From the NCBI RefSeq assembly GCF_900109115.1, contig NZ_FNYV01000002.1, positions 558,001 to 622,000 on the forward strand: a DNA stretch of 64,000 nucleotides, in the 5' to 3' direction. The DNA is from Micromonospora phaseoli. GTDB taxonomy: Bacteria; Actinomycetota; Actinomycetes; Mycobacteriales; Micromonosporaceae. Of this stretch, positions 17,148 to 26,310 are shown in pieces. The stretch's first letter is position 1, and every line of letters begins with the position of its first letter. The translations under genes were made by a program, and so were the position numbers. The notes beneath the pieces are model-generated. The model made no database searches, had not been told where the DNA came from, and worked only from the letters and a program-made list of their open reading frames with translations.

Positions 17148-19394
17148 ATGTCGGCTGGATCATCGGAGGCAAGCGGGCCGGCGATGCCCGGTGACGTGGT
17201 GGAACTGCGGGTGCACGGGGTTTCCGCCCCCGGCGTCGGGCAGGTGTTGGACCCGCCGCTCGTGCAGGTCGCCGGAGACCGCAGCGCGGGCTTCTACCGC
17301 CCGCGGCCCAGTTGCTGCGATGACGGCCGGGCGGGCGGGGTCACCCTGGAGGCGTACCGGTGGAGTGATCTGCCCTCCGGCACCGTGGTCCGCACCCTGT
17401 CGCTGGTGTTCCTGCTGCCGTTCATGCTGCTCAACGTGGCGGTCTGGATGCGTCCCGGCAATCCGGCCTCCGACGCGCTGGTCAGATCCCTGTGCCGGGT
17501 GCTGGGCCTCACCCTGACCGCGTTGTACGTGCTGGCCGCCGTCGGGGTCGCCCTCGACCTGGTCGCCTGGCAGTGCATGTCCTCCTCGGCTTGCCTGTCC
17601 GGCCGTACCTGGCTGTCCTGGCTGGGTGGACGTCCAACCGGTTTGCGGCTCGCGGTGCTCGCGCTGGTCCCGGCCGCCGCCATCGGCCTGATCTGGTGGG
17701 CCAGCACCCGCCCGGGGCGGTCTTTCCAGGCGTTCCGCCCGCCGGAGGAGCAAGGGTCCGGGCACCCGCTCAGCGATGTCGGCCGATGGGATGCCGAGCC
17801 GTTGATGGGGCGGTTGCGCTCCGTCCACGTCGCCGCGGCGTTCGCGACACTCGACGGCAGCCTGCTCGCCGCCCAGGCCGCGCAGGGCGCCGCCACCACC
17901 ACCGTCGTGTTGGCGGTAGCGACGGGGGCGGTCCTCGCCACCTGTGTGACCCTGCTCTGCACTCCCGCACTGATCGAGCGGGCCCCCGCGGACCGGCGAC
18001 TCGACGGTGCCGCCCGCACGCTGCGCACGATCGCGATCGGTCTCACCGTCGTGGTGCTCACCAATGTCCTGGCCATGCCCACCGGGTGGCGGGAAGGGGA
18101 TGGCCTGCCCGGTTACGGCTCCACCCTCACCTGGCTGTTCGTCGCCCACGCCGGGCTGCTGGCCGCCCTGGCCGCCGTGCTGCTGTGGCGCCGAGGTCGC
18201 CGGCCGGATCCGCCGCTGCACGGGCTCGGCGCGCTGGCGGCCGCGACCGCGGGCGCGGGTCTCGCGGTGGCATTCTCCGCAGAGGTCGTCCGCCGGGTGG
18301 CCGACCTCCTGGACCGCGACGTACCAGCCGCAGCGGACGCGATCCCCCACCCGCCGCCGGCGTACACCTGGGCTATCTACGGCTTCTTCCGGGCGGTGCT
18401 GATCACGCTGGTCATCGCCGGCCTGACGACCCTGCTCTCCCGACGCAGCCGCTCCCGCGCGGCGGCCGCGATCGTCGAGCGCGACTTCCCGGACCCGCCC
18501 AGCGAGGCCGCGCCCCGGCTACGGCAGGTGCGGCAGGCGATCGTCCGGGCCCGGTTCTCCGACCGGCTGTTGCCGCTGGCGGTGCTCTACGCCAGTCTCG
18601 GCGGACTCGGCGCGCTGACCACCGCGATAGACCTGCTGGGGGTGGATCCCGGCGACGTCATCCAGCGGTACGCCCGGGTGCCCGCCGGCCTGGTCGAGTT
18701 CGGCATCGGGCTCGGCAGCTACGTGATCTCGGCGACCGTACTCGGCCTGGTCATCGGCGGAATCTTCGCCTACCGGAGCCTCTGGTTCCGGCGTCACGTC
18801 GGCGTTCTCTGGGACCTGGCCACCTTCTGGCCACGCGCCGCCCATCCCTTCGCGCCGCCCTGCTACGCCGAACGGGCCGTCCCGGAACTGGCACGACGCA
18901 TCACCTACCTGGTCGAGGGCGGCAGCGCGGTCCTGGTCGCCGGGTACAGCCAGGGTTCGGTACTGCTCGCCGCCACCGTCCTGCAACTGCCGCCCCACGT
19001 CAGCGGGCGAGTCGCCCTACTCACCTACAACTCGCCATTGCGCCGGTTCTACGCTCGCCTCTTCCCCGCCTACGTCGACGACGACATGCTGCACGAGGTG
19101 GGGAGCCGGGTCGGCTGGCGATGGTTGAACCTGTGGCGCGACACCGACCCCATCGGGGGCTGGATCTTCTCCCCCCACCAACCCGACGCGCCCCCCGCCA
19201 CCGGCCCGACGGCGGGGGTCGACCGCCGGCTCCGGGACCCCAGCGGCCTGGTCGCCCCGCCCGGTGACAGCGTCCCGCCACCGATCAAGGGACACTGGCC
19301 CTGCGAGTCCGACAGGTCGTACACCGAGGCGACGCAGGATCTGATCGAGCGACTTCGCGAGCCGACCAAAGATCGGGGGATCATACGCGGGTGA
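17148..19394 (+). CDS. Large membrane protein with an alpha/beta-hydrolase nucleophile motif
   Basis: This 748-residue protein starts at ATG 17148, with GGAGGG just upstream. The N-terminal 65 residues form a soluble part (VVELRVHGVSAPGVGQVLDPP). About nine hydrophobic helices follow between residues 75 and 545. The cytoplasmic C-terminal part contains VLVAGYSQGSVLLAA (about 596-610), a GxSxG nucleophile elbow typical of lipases and esterases, followed by LLTYNSPLRRFYARLFP. This combination suggests a membrane-anchored serine hydrolase, but a complete catalytic triad could not be assigned. The end overlaps the following GntR/MocR gene by 4 bp (GTGA). I know of no named family. Confidence 0.7.
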   Translation: MSAGSSEASGPAMPGDVVELRVHGVSAPGVGQVLDPPLVQVAGDRSAGFYRPRPSCCDDGRAGGVTLEAYRWSDLPSGTVVRTLSLVFLLPFMLLNVAVWMRPGNPASDALVRSLCRVLGLTLTALYVLAAVGVALDLVAWQCMSSSACLSGRTWLSWLGGRPTGLRLAVLALVPAAAIGLIWWASTRPGRSFQAFRPPEEQGSGHPLSDVGRWDAEPLMGRLRSVHVAAAFATLDGSLLAAQAAQGAATTTVVLAVATGAVLATCVTLLCTPALIERAPADRRLDGAARTLRTIAIGLTVVVLTNVLAMPTGWREGDGLPGYGSTLTWLFVAHAGLLAALAAVLLWRRGRRPDPPLHGLGALAAATAGAGLAVAFSAEVVRRVADLLDRDVPAAADAIPHPPPAYTWAIYGFFRAVLITLVIAGLTTLLSRRSRSRAAAAIVERDFPDPPSEAAPRLRQVRQAIVRARFSDRLLPLAVLYASLGGLGALTTAIDLLGVDPGDVIQRYARVPAGLVEFGIGLGSYVISATVLGLVIGGIFAYRSLWFRRHVGVLWDLATFWPRAAHPFAPPCYAERAVPELARRITYLVEGGSAVLVAGYSQGSVLLAATVLQLPPHVSGRVALLTYNSPLRRFYARLFPAYVDDDMLHEVGSRVGWRWLNLWRDTDPIGGWIFSPHQPDAPPATGPTAGVDRRLRDPSGLVAPPGDSVPPPIKGHWPCESDRSYTEATQDLIERLREPTKDRGIIRG

Positions 19395-20902
19395 GTTCGT
19401 CCCAGCTTCTCGTCGTGCTGGACCGTGACAGTCCGGTGCCGCTGCAGCAGCAGCTCTGCGAGCAGATCAGCGGGTCCGTGCGGGCCGGCCGGCTGTGCCC
19501 CGGCGACCCGGTGCCACCCAGCCGGGAACTGGCGCACCAGCTCGGGGTCTCCCGCACCGTGGTTACCCGGGCATACGAGCTGCTGCGCGCCAACGGGGTG
19601 CTGACCTCACGGCCCGGGTCCGGCACCCGGGTCAGTGGCCACCTGCCCGAGGCGCGACGCGAGACAGGCCCGGCCGTCCGGGCGCCGCTGCGACCGGAGC
19701 CGCCGCTGCCCACCGACGCCGGCAGCCCGCTGTGGAAGCCATGGGAGCCGGCGCCGATGCAACGACCACACACGGCGTACGACTTCCGGCACGGCACCCC
19801 GGCGTTGGCCAGCTTCCCGGTCACCCGGTGGCGGCAGTCGCTGGCGGAGGCGGTGAGCCGCGCCGACACCGCCGCCCTGGGCTACGGGCCGGCCGAGGGT
19901 GCTCCGGAGCTGCGCGCCCAGATCGCCGCGCTGCTGCGGCGCAGCCGGGCGTTCGCCGCGGCACCGGAGCAGACCGTGGTGACCAGCGGAGCCACCCAGG
20001 CTATGGACATCCTGGTCCGGCTGCTCGTCGGTCCGGACGAGGTGGTGGTGATCGAGGATCCCAGCCACACGGTGCTGCGGCAGATCTTCGGCTACTCCCG
20101 GGCGGCGGTGGTGCCGGTGCCGGTGGACGAGGAGGGGCTGCTGGTCGACGAGATCAGCGACCGGGTACGCGCGCACGGCCACCATCCGGCGCGGGTACGG
20201 CTGGTCTACGTCACGCCGTCGCACCAGTTCCCCACCGGGTTCGTCATGTCGCAGCGGCGGCGGCGGGCGCTGCTGCGCTGGGCCCGCGCGCAGGGCGCCA
20301 CGGTGCTGGAGGACGACTACCACAACGAGTTCAGCTTCGGCCCGGAGCGACTGTCGGCGTTGGCCGCCGACCCGCAGGACGCGGACGTGGTCTACGTGGG
20401 CAGCTTCAGCAAGACGCTCTTCCCGTCGCTGCGCATCGGGTACGCGGTGCTGCCGCCGCACCTGGTCCGGCCGTTCCTCGGCGTGAAGTGGATCACCGAC
20501 CGGCTGACGCCGACGGTGACCCAGCAGGCGCTGGCCGAGTTCATCGACTCGGGCGCGTACGCCCGACACATCGGCCGGATGGACCGCCTGTACCGGAAGC
20601 GCCGGGCCCGGCTGTTGGAGGCGCTCTACGGGCACTTCGGCGCGGGCGTGCGGATCTCCGGCGCGGCGGCCGGGCTGCACGTGCTGGTGTCCCTGACCGA
20701 CCTGCCCGGCACGGACGAGGCGGAGATCGTGCGCGCCGCGGCCGTGCGCGGCCTGCGGATCTACCCGGCCTCGGGCTACTTCGCCGTCCGGCCGCCGGTG
20801 GAGCCGACCTTCCTGATCGGGTACGCGGCCCTGTCCACCACCCGGATCACCGAGGGAGTGGCGCTGCTGGCCGCCGCGGTGCGGGAGCTGTCACCTCGGT
20901 GA
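19391..20902 (+). CDS. MocR-type regulator (GntR helix-turn-helix fused to aminotransferase domain)
   Basis: The 503-residue protein has an N-terminal winged helix (VPPSRELAHQLGVSRTVVTRAYELL, about residues 41-65) and a fold-type I aminotransferase domain. That domain has a likely PLP lysine in GSFSKTLFPSLRIGY (about 340) and an AGLHVLVSL tail. The GTG start overlaps the previous stop by 4 bp. The family senses pyridoxal phosphate-linked amino acids. It lies convergent to the end of the 11-gene biosynthetic operon (56-bp overlap with the UbiD-like gene). A second MocR gene lies at the operon's other end, so both may control it; this is inferred from position. Confidence 0.9.
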   Translation: MSSSQLLVVLDRDSPVPLQQQLCEQISGSVRAGRLCPGDPVPPSRELAHQLGVSRTVVTRAYELLRANGVLTSRPGSGTRVSGHLPEARRETGPAVRAPLRPEPPLPTDAGSPLWKPWEPAPMQRPHTAYDFRHGTPALASFPVTRWRQSLAEAVSRADTAALGYGPAEGAPELRAQIAALLRRSRAFAAAPEQTVVTSGATQAMDILVRLLVGPDEVVVIEDPSHTVLRQIFGYSRAAVVPVPVDEEGLLVDEISDRVRAHGHHPARVRLVYVTPSHQFPTGFVMSQRRRRALLRWARAQGATVLEDDYHNEFSFGPERLSALAADPQDADVVYVGSFSKTLFPSLRIGYAVLPPHLVRPFLGVKWITDRLTPTVTQQALAEFIDSGAYARHIGRMDRLYRKRRARLLEALYGHFGAGVRISGAAAGLHVLVSLTDLPGTDEAEIVRAAAVRGLRIYPASGYFAVRPPVEPTFLIGYAALSTTRITEGVALLAAAVRELSPR

Positions 20903-22307
20903 ACCGGGGCCGCCGGAACCGGGCGCGCTGCGCGTACGGGACGGTGCAGTCGAAGACCGCCTTGGCGGTCCGCCCGTCGGCGGAGAGGGCTCGGGAGTAG
21001 CCGGTGTGCTGGCTCGGGTCGAGGGCGAAGCCCTCCCGGTCGGACAGCACGACCATGTCCAGGTCGGCCTGGAACCGGGTGGCCATCGCCCACCACAGGT
21101 CCTGGTCGGACTCGACGTCGACGTCCTCGTCGACGCAGAGCACCAGCTTGGCCATGCGGAACTCCGTCAGCACCGCCTCGGCGGCGGCGCGTACCGTGGC
21201 GTCGTCCTGCGGGCCGCGCTTCGCCGGCCACTGGAGCACCACCATCAGCTGGCCGCCCCCGGCGGTGTGGCAGTGCACGGCCCTCGCCGGCGTGCCCCGG
21301 CGCTCCAGCAGATCCAGCACGGCCGCCTCCATGCCGAAGCCGAGCAGCACCGACTGCTCGTGCCCCGGGCCGGAGACGGCCTGCAGGATCGGCCGTTCCC
21401 GCGCGGTGATCGCGGTGACCCGCACCAGGGGCAGCGACGGGTGTGCCCGGCCCTGGTAGCCGAGGAACTCCGGGGTGGCCACGGTGCCGTGCCGGCTCTC
21501 CGGCGCCGTGTCGGCCAGCAGTTCACCCTCGATGACGTACTCGGCGTGCGCGATGAACTCGGCGTCCACCGTGCGGCACCGCAGCAGCTCCACCGGCTGC
21601 CCGGCCAGGGCACCGGCCACCGCCAGCTCGTCGATGCTGGGCGGCACCAGCGCGGTCGGGCAGCAGGAGGAGAGCAGCACCGCCGGGCCGAGCCCGAGAT
21701 GGATCGCCACGGGCAGCGGAGCGCCCCGACGCAGGGCGGCCCGGTACGCGAGTTCGAGATCCCGCCCGGGAACCATCCAGATGGTGAGCGTGTCCGGTCC
21801 CTGCACGCACATCCGGTGCACGGAGAGGTTGCGTACCCCGGTCTCCGGATCGGTGGCGAGCACCGCGCCGAGGGTCAGGTAAGGCCCCGCGTCCTCGTCG
21901 GTGAGCACCGGCACCGGCAGGGCGGTGAGGTCCAGCGGCAGCGTCTCGCGCGGCCAGCCGGCCGGGTCGGCGGCGGGCACCGGCGGGTGTGGCGACCGGA
22001 CTGCCGCGAGCAACCGGTGCGGCAGCTCGGCCGGGGTGCAGCCGAGCAGACCGGCGGCCCGGCGGCGGGTGCCGTACAGGCCCATCAGCACGGCCCGGGT
22101 GGGACCGTGGTCGGGGCGTACCCGGTCGAAGAGCACCGCCGGCCCGGGGCCGGTCGGTGGGGCGGCGGGCGCCCCCGCCCAGCGGGCGTAGTGGGCGGAG
22201 ACGCCGTACCGCGCCGGCAACTCCTCGGTGACCCGGACCAGCTCGCCCGGCAGCGGGTCGAGGCAGGCCAGGGCGTGTCGCAGGTCGGTTGGCGCGCGGC
22301 CGGCCAT
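20847..22307 (-). CDS. UbiD-family (prenylated-FMN) decarboxylase
   Basis: This 486-residue protein matches UbiD-type reversible (de)carboxylases in length and layout: LMGLYGTRRRAAGLLGC, then VRNLSVHRMCVQGPDTLTIWM, LPVAIHLGLGPAVLLSS, VEYVIEGE-like AEYVIEGELL and LVLCVDEDVDVESDQDLWWAMATR. Such enzymes act on aromatic or alpha,beta-unsaturated acids and need prenylated FMN made by a UbiX protein, which is not encoded nearby. ATG 22307 shares one base with the stop of the mutase-like gene (TGATG) and has AAGGGG 5 bases upstream. It is the last gene of the operon and probably decarboxylates an aromatic intermediate. Confidence 0.85.
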   Translation of the reverse strand: MAGRAPTDLRHALACLDPLPGELVRVTEELPARYGVSAHYARWAGAPAAPPTGPGPAVLFDRVRPDHGPTRAVLMGLYGTRRRAAGLLGCTPAELPHRLLAAVRSPHPPVPAADPAGWPRETLPLDLTALPVPVLTDEDAGPYLTLGAVLATDPETGVRNLSVHRMCVQGPDTLTIWMVPGRDLELAYRAALRRGAPLPVAIHLGLGPAVLLSSCCPTALVPPSIDELAVAGALAGQPVELLRCRTVDAEFIAHAEYVIEGELLADTAPESRHGTVATPEFLGYQGRAHPSLPLVRVTAITARERPILQAVSGPGHEQSVLLGFGMEAAVLDLLERRGTPARAVHCHTAGGGQLMVVLQWPAKRGPQDDATVRAAAEAVLTEFRMAKLVLCVDEDVDVESDQDLWWAMATRFQADLDMVVLSDREGFALDPSQHTGYSRALSADGRTAKAVFDCTVPYAQRARFRRPRFTEVTAPAPRRPAAPLPR

Positions 22308-22672
22308 CACTGCCCCTTCGGCGCGGCTGCGGCGCTGCGGTCGGCCAGCATGTGCAGCTGCATCCGGGTCAGCTCATCGATCAGCGCGCGGTAGGTGGCG
22401 ACCGCCACCTCGGGAGGCATGTCGTGCCCGACGGCGAGGTCGTGCACCCGCCCCAGGACCTGCCGTACCCGGTCCGGGGAGCGGACGGTCGGCTCGTCGG
22501 TCTTGTGCACGGTCAGCTCGCGCACCACCCGGGTACGCTCCGCCAGCAACCCGACGATCCGCTGGTCGATCTCGTCGATGGTGGTACGCAGTTCGGCGAT
22601 CCGGGCCGCACCGGCGGCGGCGCCGGCCGGGGTGGAGCCGGCCGGCGTCGCATCTCCTTGTTGCTGGCTCAT
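22307..22672 (-). CDS. AroQ-fold chorismate mutase or PchB-like lyase
   Basis: This 121-residue all-helical protein has the AroQ pattern: RIAELRTTIDEIDQRIVGLLAERTRVVRELTVHK (about residues 25-58), a loop with RSPDRVRQVLGRV and a third helix VAVATYRALIDELTRMQLHML. The conserved arginines and the lysine of helix 1-2 are present. It could rearrange chorismate or an aminodeoxychorismate, as PapB does, or remove pyruvate as PchB does. It is translationally coupled to the cupin (ATGA overlap) and to the UbiD gene. Its pairing with an anthranilate/ADC synthase-like pair 6 kb upstream in the same operon favours an amino-substituted chorismate substrate; this is inference. Confidence 0.8.
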   Translation of the reverse strand: MSQQQGDATPAGSTPAGAAAGAARIAELRTTIDEIDQRIVGLLAERTRVVRELTVHKTDEPTVRSPDRVRQVLGRVHDLAVGHDMPPEVAVATYRALIDELTRMQLHMLADRSAAAAPKGQ

Positions 22673-23016
22673 GGCTGGGCGACCTCGTCGATCACGAAGA
22701 CGACGGTGGGCTCGGCGTTGCTGCCCTGGGAACGGTGTTCCTCGTCGTCGGGGATGACGAAACCCATGCCCGGCCGGCAGGGCACCGAGCGGTCCCGGAA
22801 GTGGATGGTGAACTCGCCCTGGAGCACGTAGCCGGTGTGTCCCCGCAGGCACCAGTGATGCTCGTCGAAGCCGGCGGGCAGTTCGAGCAGGCGCAGCCGC
22901 TGCCCACCGACGTACGCGATCTTGACGCGCCCCTCGGCGCCCGGCTTCTCCCACTTCTCCCATTCAGCTGCCGGAAAGTCGATGCCGACCGGCGCGGTGG
23001 CCTGTTCAGTGGACAT
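22669..23016 (-). CDS. Small cupin-domain protein
   Basis: The 115-residue single-domain cupin has metal-site residues in EHHWCLRGHTGYVLQGEFTIHF (about residues 52-73) and the second cupin motif PGMGFVIPDDEEHRS (about 83-97). A single cupin of this size could be an isomerase, dioxygenase or cyclase-like helper; BacB-type cupins of the bacilysin pathway are a functional analogy only. The start lies within the end of the flavoprotein gene (11-bp overlap) and the stop overlaps the mutase start by 4 bp, so it is co-translated with both. Confidence 0.85.
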   Translation of the reverse strand: MSTEQATAPVGIDFPAAEWEKWEKPGAEGRVKIAYVGGQRLRLLELPAGFDEHHWCLRGHTGYVLQGEFTIHFRDRSVPCRPGMGFVIPDDEEHRSQGSNAEPTVVFVIDEVAQP

Positions 23017-23704
23017 TCTCGATATCTCCTCTGGTCGGGACGAATCCGCCCGGGCGGGGGCGCGGAACGCGTTCGTTGCGGTCCAACTGCGGCAGGACGC
23101 TGCCGCCGGTGACCCGCTGGTGCTGTCTGAGCAGGTGCACCATGTCGAGCATCCGGTTGACCATCCGTTCCAACGCGTCCACGCCCTCGGTGTCGGCGAG
23201 GCCGGGTTTGCCGGTGGCGTTGCGCAGCAGCACGGGAAAGCCGCTGCCGACCAGGATCATCCGGTTGAGCAACAGGTTGTTGACGATCTGGTTGTGCACC
23301 GAGGAGTCGCTGTACCGGCGGCCGGTGACGATGACGCCGCCGACCTTGTCGGCCAGCGGCCGGTTGAAGCGCAGATACCCCACCCCCGCCCGCTCGATGA
23401 AGACCTGCATGAGATGGGCCAGGCCGAAGGCGTGCACCGGCGCGGCGTAGATCAGCCCGTCGGCGTGGATCATCTGCTCCACCAGGGCGGGCACGTCGTC
23501 GTCGAGCTGACAGAGCGTGGTACGGCTGTTGCAGTCGCCGCACGGGCTGCACGGCGAGATCTGGTGTTCGCGCAGCCGGATGGTGCGCAGGGTGGCGCCG
23601 CGTGCGGAGATCAGGCGTCCGGCGTACTCGATGGCGAGGTCGGTGTTGCCGCCGGCCCGTTCGGAGCCGTTGATGGCCAGAATGGTGGCTGCTTCGCTGT
23701 GCAC
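23006..23704 (-). CDS. NADPH-dependent FMN reductase / iron-sulfur flavoprotein-like
   Basis: This 232-residue flavodoxin-fold protein starts ILAINGSERAGGNTDLAIEYA (phosphate-binding loop SERAGGNT) and contains CSPCGDCNSRTTLC, a cysteine cluster where related iron-sulfur flavoproteins bind a 4Fe-4S centre. It also has YAAPVHAFGLAHLMQVFIERAG and the typical KVGGVIVTGRR. GTG 23704, with GGGGG 5 bases upstream, is preferred to codons further upstream. It probably supplies reduced flavin or reduces a pathway intermediate. It lies 61 bp after the TrpB-like gene. Confidence 0.84.
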   Translation of the reverse strand: MHSEAATILAINGSERAGGNTDLAIEYAGRLISARGATLRTIRLREHQISPCSPCGDCNSRTTLCQLDDDVPALVEQMIHADGLIYAAPVHAFGLAHLMQVFIERAGVGYLRFNRPLADKVGGVIVTGRRYSDSSVHNQIVNNLLLNRMILVGSGFPVLLRNATGKPGLADTEGVDALERMVNRMLDMVHLLRQHQRVTGGSVLPQLDRNERVPRPRPGGFVPTRGDIENVH

Positions 23705-23765
23705 TCGTACCCCCGAACACTTGTCGGGCGGCCGGGGCGCCACACCGCGGCCCGGCCGCCCGAGT

Positions 23766-25070
23766 TCAGTCCGTCAGCTTCCCGGCGAAGTAGTCGATGT
23801 AGGCCTGCATGTCGAAGTGGCCGTGCCCGGAGAGGGAGAAGACGATCGCCTTCGACTCACCGGTCTCCCGGCAGCGCATCGCCTCGTCCACCGCCACCCG
23901 GACGGCGTGCGTGGACTCCGGCGCGGGCACGATCCCCTCACTGCGGGCGAAGAGCACCCCGGCCTCGAAGCAGGCCGTCTGCGTCACCGCCCGCGCCTCG
24001 ACCAGGTCGATCTCCCGCAGCGCGCTGACGATCGGTGCCATGCCGTGATAGCGCAGCCCGCCGGCGTGGATCGCGGGCGGCCGGAAATCGTGGCCCAGGG
24101 TGTGCATCTTGGTCAGCGGGGTCAGGCCGGCGGTGTCCCCGAAGTCGTAGTCGTAGCTGCCCTGGGTCAGCGACGGGCAGGACGCCGGTTCCACCGCGAT
24201 GAACCGCACGCTCGGCCCACCCTCGAACTGCCGGCGCAGCAGCGGCAGCGCCAGACCGGCGAAGTTGGAGCCACCGCCGGCCGCGCCGATCACCACATCC
24301 GGGTAGTCGTCGGCCATCGCCAGCTGGAGCAGCGCCTCCTGGCCGATGATCGTCTGGTGCATCAGCACCAGGTTGAGCACCGAGCCGAGGGCGTACCGGG
24401 CCTCGCCGCCGCTGTTCAGCGCCGCCTCCACCGCCTCGGAGATGGCCAGTCCGAGGCTGCCGGTGGAGTTCGGGTCGGCGGCGAGGGCCGCCCGGCCAGC
24501 CGCCGTACGCTCGCTGGGGCTCGCGGTGACCGAGGCGCCGAACGTCTCCATCAGCCCTCGCCGGTACGGCTTCTGGTCGTAGCTGACCCGCACCATGAAG
24601 ACCTCGCAGTCGAGGTCGAAGTACGCGCACGCCATCGACAGCGAACTGCCCCACTGACCGGCGCCGGTCTCGGTGGTCAGCCGACGTACGCCGTCCTGCT
24701 TGCTGTAGTAGGCCTGCGGGACGGCGGTGTTCGGCTTGTGGCTGCCGGCCGGGCTCACCCCTTCGTACTTGAAGTAGATCCGGGCCGGGGTGCCCAGGCT
24801 GCGTTCGAGGCGGTGGGCCCGGATGAGCGGGCTGGGCCGCCACTGCCGGTAGATGTCCAGCACCGGGCCGGGGATCTCCACGTCCCGCTGGGTGGAGAAC
24901 TCCTGCTCGATGAGGCCGGCGGCGAAGAGCGGTTCGAGATCGGCCGGGGTGATCGGTTCGCGGGTGCCCGGGTGGAGCATCGGGGGCAGCCCCTTGGGCA
25001 GGTCTGGGACCACGTTGTACCAGGTCGTCGGGGTGTCGCTCTCCGGCAGGACGAACTTCGTGACGGTCAT
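23766..25070 (-). CDS. TrpB-like PLP-dependent beta-substituting enzyme
   Basis: This 434-residue protein has the tryptophan synthase beta layout. The PLP lysine is Lys112 in GSHKPNTA, the catalytic-loop motif is ETGAGQWG (about 134-141), the phosphate-binding loop is [11 protein letters not shown], and [13 protein letters not shown] and [10 protein letters not shown] follow. The length and N-terminal extension ([20 protein letters not shown]) place it with the TrpB2 subgroup, which works without TrpA. No trpA lies beside it, and its operon is biosynthetic, so it is more likely to couple serine or another amino acid to a pathway nucleophile than to make tryptophan. The exact reaction is unknown. 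Confidence 0.87.
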   Translation of the reverse strand: MTVTKFVLPESDTPTTWYNVVPDLPKGLPPMLHPGTREPITPADLEPLFAAGLIEQEFSTQRDVEIPGPVLDIYRQWRPSPLIRAHRLERSLGTPARIYFKYEGVSPAGSHKPNTAVPQAYYSKQDGVRRLTTETGAGQWGSSLSMACAYFDLDCEVFMVRVSYDQKPYRRGLMETFGASVTASPSERTAAGRAALAADPNSTGSLGLAISEAVEAALNSGGEARYALGSVLNLVLMHQTIIGQEALLQLAMADDYPDVVIGAAGGGSNFAGLALPLLRRQFEGGPSVRFIAVEPASCPSLTQGSYDYDFGDTAGLTPLTKMHTLGHDFRPPAIHAGGLRYHGMAPIVSALREIDLVEARAVTQTACFEAGVLFARSEGIVPAPESTHAVRVAVDEAMRCRETGESKAIVFSLSGHGHFDMQAYIDYFAGKLTD

Positions 25071-25092
25071 GGCCGCTCCGGTTCGAAGGTGG

Positions 25093-26310
25093 TCAGGGAC
25101 GGGTGGTGGCCAGCTCCGTGGGGGCGGGCTGGGTCGGGGTCGGCGGCCGTACCCGCAGCACTGCGAACGCGGCGACGCCGACCACCGGGGTCAGCAACAG
25201 CAGGTAGAGCACGGGCTGATGTCCCTGGGTCTGCCAGACCAGGCCCAGGCCCATCGGCACGACCAGGCGGGCCGCACTGAGCACGAAGCCGTTGAGGGCC
25301 ATGAAGGCGCTGACCCGGTCGGGCTCGACGTGGTCGGCGATGTAGGTGGGCACCACCACCGAGGCGATGATCTCCCCCAGGGTCCACACCACCGTGGAGA
25401 GCAGCACGGCCGGCAGCGAGAAGGCAAAGACCAGGATGGCCATTCCGGCCGACCAGAGCAGGCCGGCGACGATCAGCAGCGTCCTGGTCTGGTACGCCTT
25501 GATCCGCCGCTCGATCAGGATGCCGGCGGCCACCACCACCAGGCTGTTGATCGTGTAGACCGCACCGACCACCGCGACCGACGACGCCAGCACGCCGGTG
25601 ACCGCCAGGGGCAGCGTGTACTCCAGGCCGATAAGCGGCGCGACGTAGCAGAACGACACCACCACGACCACGGCCACGTCGAGGTCCCGCCGCAGGCCGG
25701 TCCGCCCGCCGGTGGTGCGGGCGGTCGCCGCCGGGCGCCGGGTGTCCGCCGGTACGCAGAGCCGGATGGTGATCGCCGCGAGGACACCGAGCAGGATGTT
25801 CCCGGCGAACATCAGGTGGTACGAGTAGGCCGCCGCCAGGCCGCCGAGCAGCGGACCGACGCCCATGCCGAGGTTGTTGGCGATATAGCTGACGGTGTAC
25901 GCGAAGGGCCGCTGCTCCGGCTCGGTCAGGTCGGCGATGAGGGTGTTGGCCGCCGGCGCGAACATCCCCATCCCGACGAGCGCGACGAACAGCAGCACCG
26001 CGTACGTCCACGGTGGCCCGTCGAACACGGCCAGGCCGAGGTAGCCGAGCGCGTTGAGCAGCAGGCTGGACACCAGCGCCGCGCGGCGGCCCGCTCGGGC
26101 GCAGACCGCGGCGCTGAGCAGGCTACCGGCCAGCAGACCGGTGCTGCCCACGGAGATCAGCGCGCCGGCCTCCCCGACGCTCAGCTGTCGACTCTGCACC
26201 AGATAGACCGCCAGCAGCGGGAAGACGAACATCCCGGCCCGGTTGATGAAGGAGGCGAGGACGAGCATCCGCAGCGGTCGGGGCAGGGCTCGGAAGCGGC
26301 TCACCCACAT
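25093..26310 (-). CDS. MFS exporter
   Basis: This 405-residue transporter has 12 predicted helices. The DHA1-like start is [27 protein letters not shown], with the motif [15 protein letters not shown] in loop 2-3 and [20 protein letters not shown] between helices 4 and 5. It lies between the ligase gene (10-bp overlap) and the TrpB-like gene (22-bp gap). It probably exports the operon's product and so gives self-resistance. Confidence 0.87.
   Translation of the reverse strand: MWVSRFRALPRPLRMLVLASFINRAGMFVFPLLAVYLVQSRQLSVGEAGALISVGSTGLLAGSLLSAAVCARAGRRAALVSSLLLNALGYLGLAVFDGPPWTYAVLLFVALVGMGMFAPAANTLIADLTEPEQRPFAYTVSYIANNLGMGVGPLLGGLAAAYSYHLMFAGNILLGVLAAITIRLCVPADTRRPAATARTTGGRTGLRRDLDVAVVVVVSFCYVAPLIGLEYTLPLAVTGVLASSVAVVGAVYTINSLVVVAAGILIERRIKAYQTRTLLIVAGLLWSAGMAILVFAFSLPAVLLSTVVWTLGEIIASVVVPTYIADHVEPDRVSAFMALNGFVLSAARLVVPMGLGLVWQTQGHQPVLYLLLLTPVVGVAAFAVLRVRPPTPTQPAPTELATTRP

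Noticed and set aside
21004-22394. Long plus-strand frames across the UbiD-like gene
   Set aside because: They read as basic, low-complexity sequence without domains, while the minus-strand frame has clear UbiD-like signatures and a coupled start.
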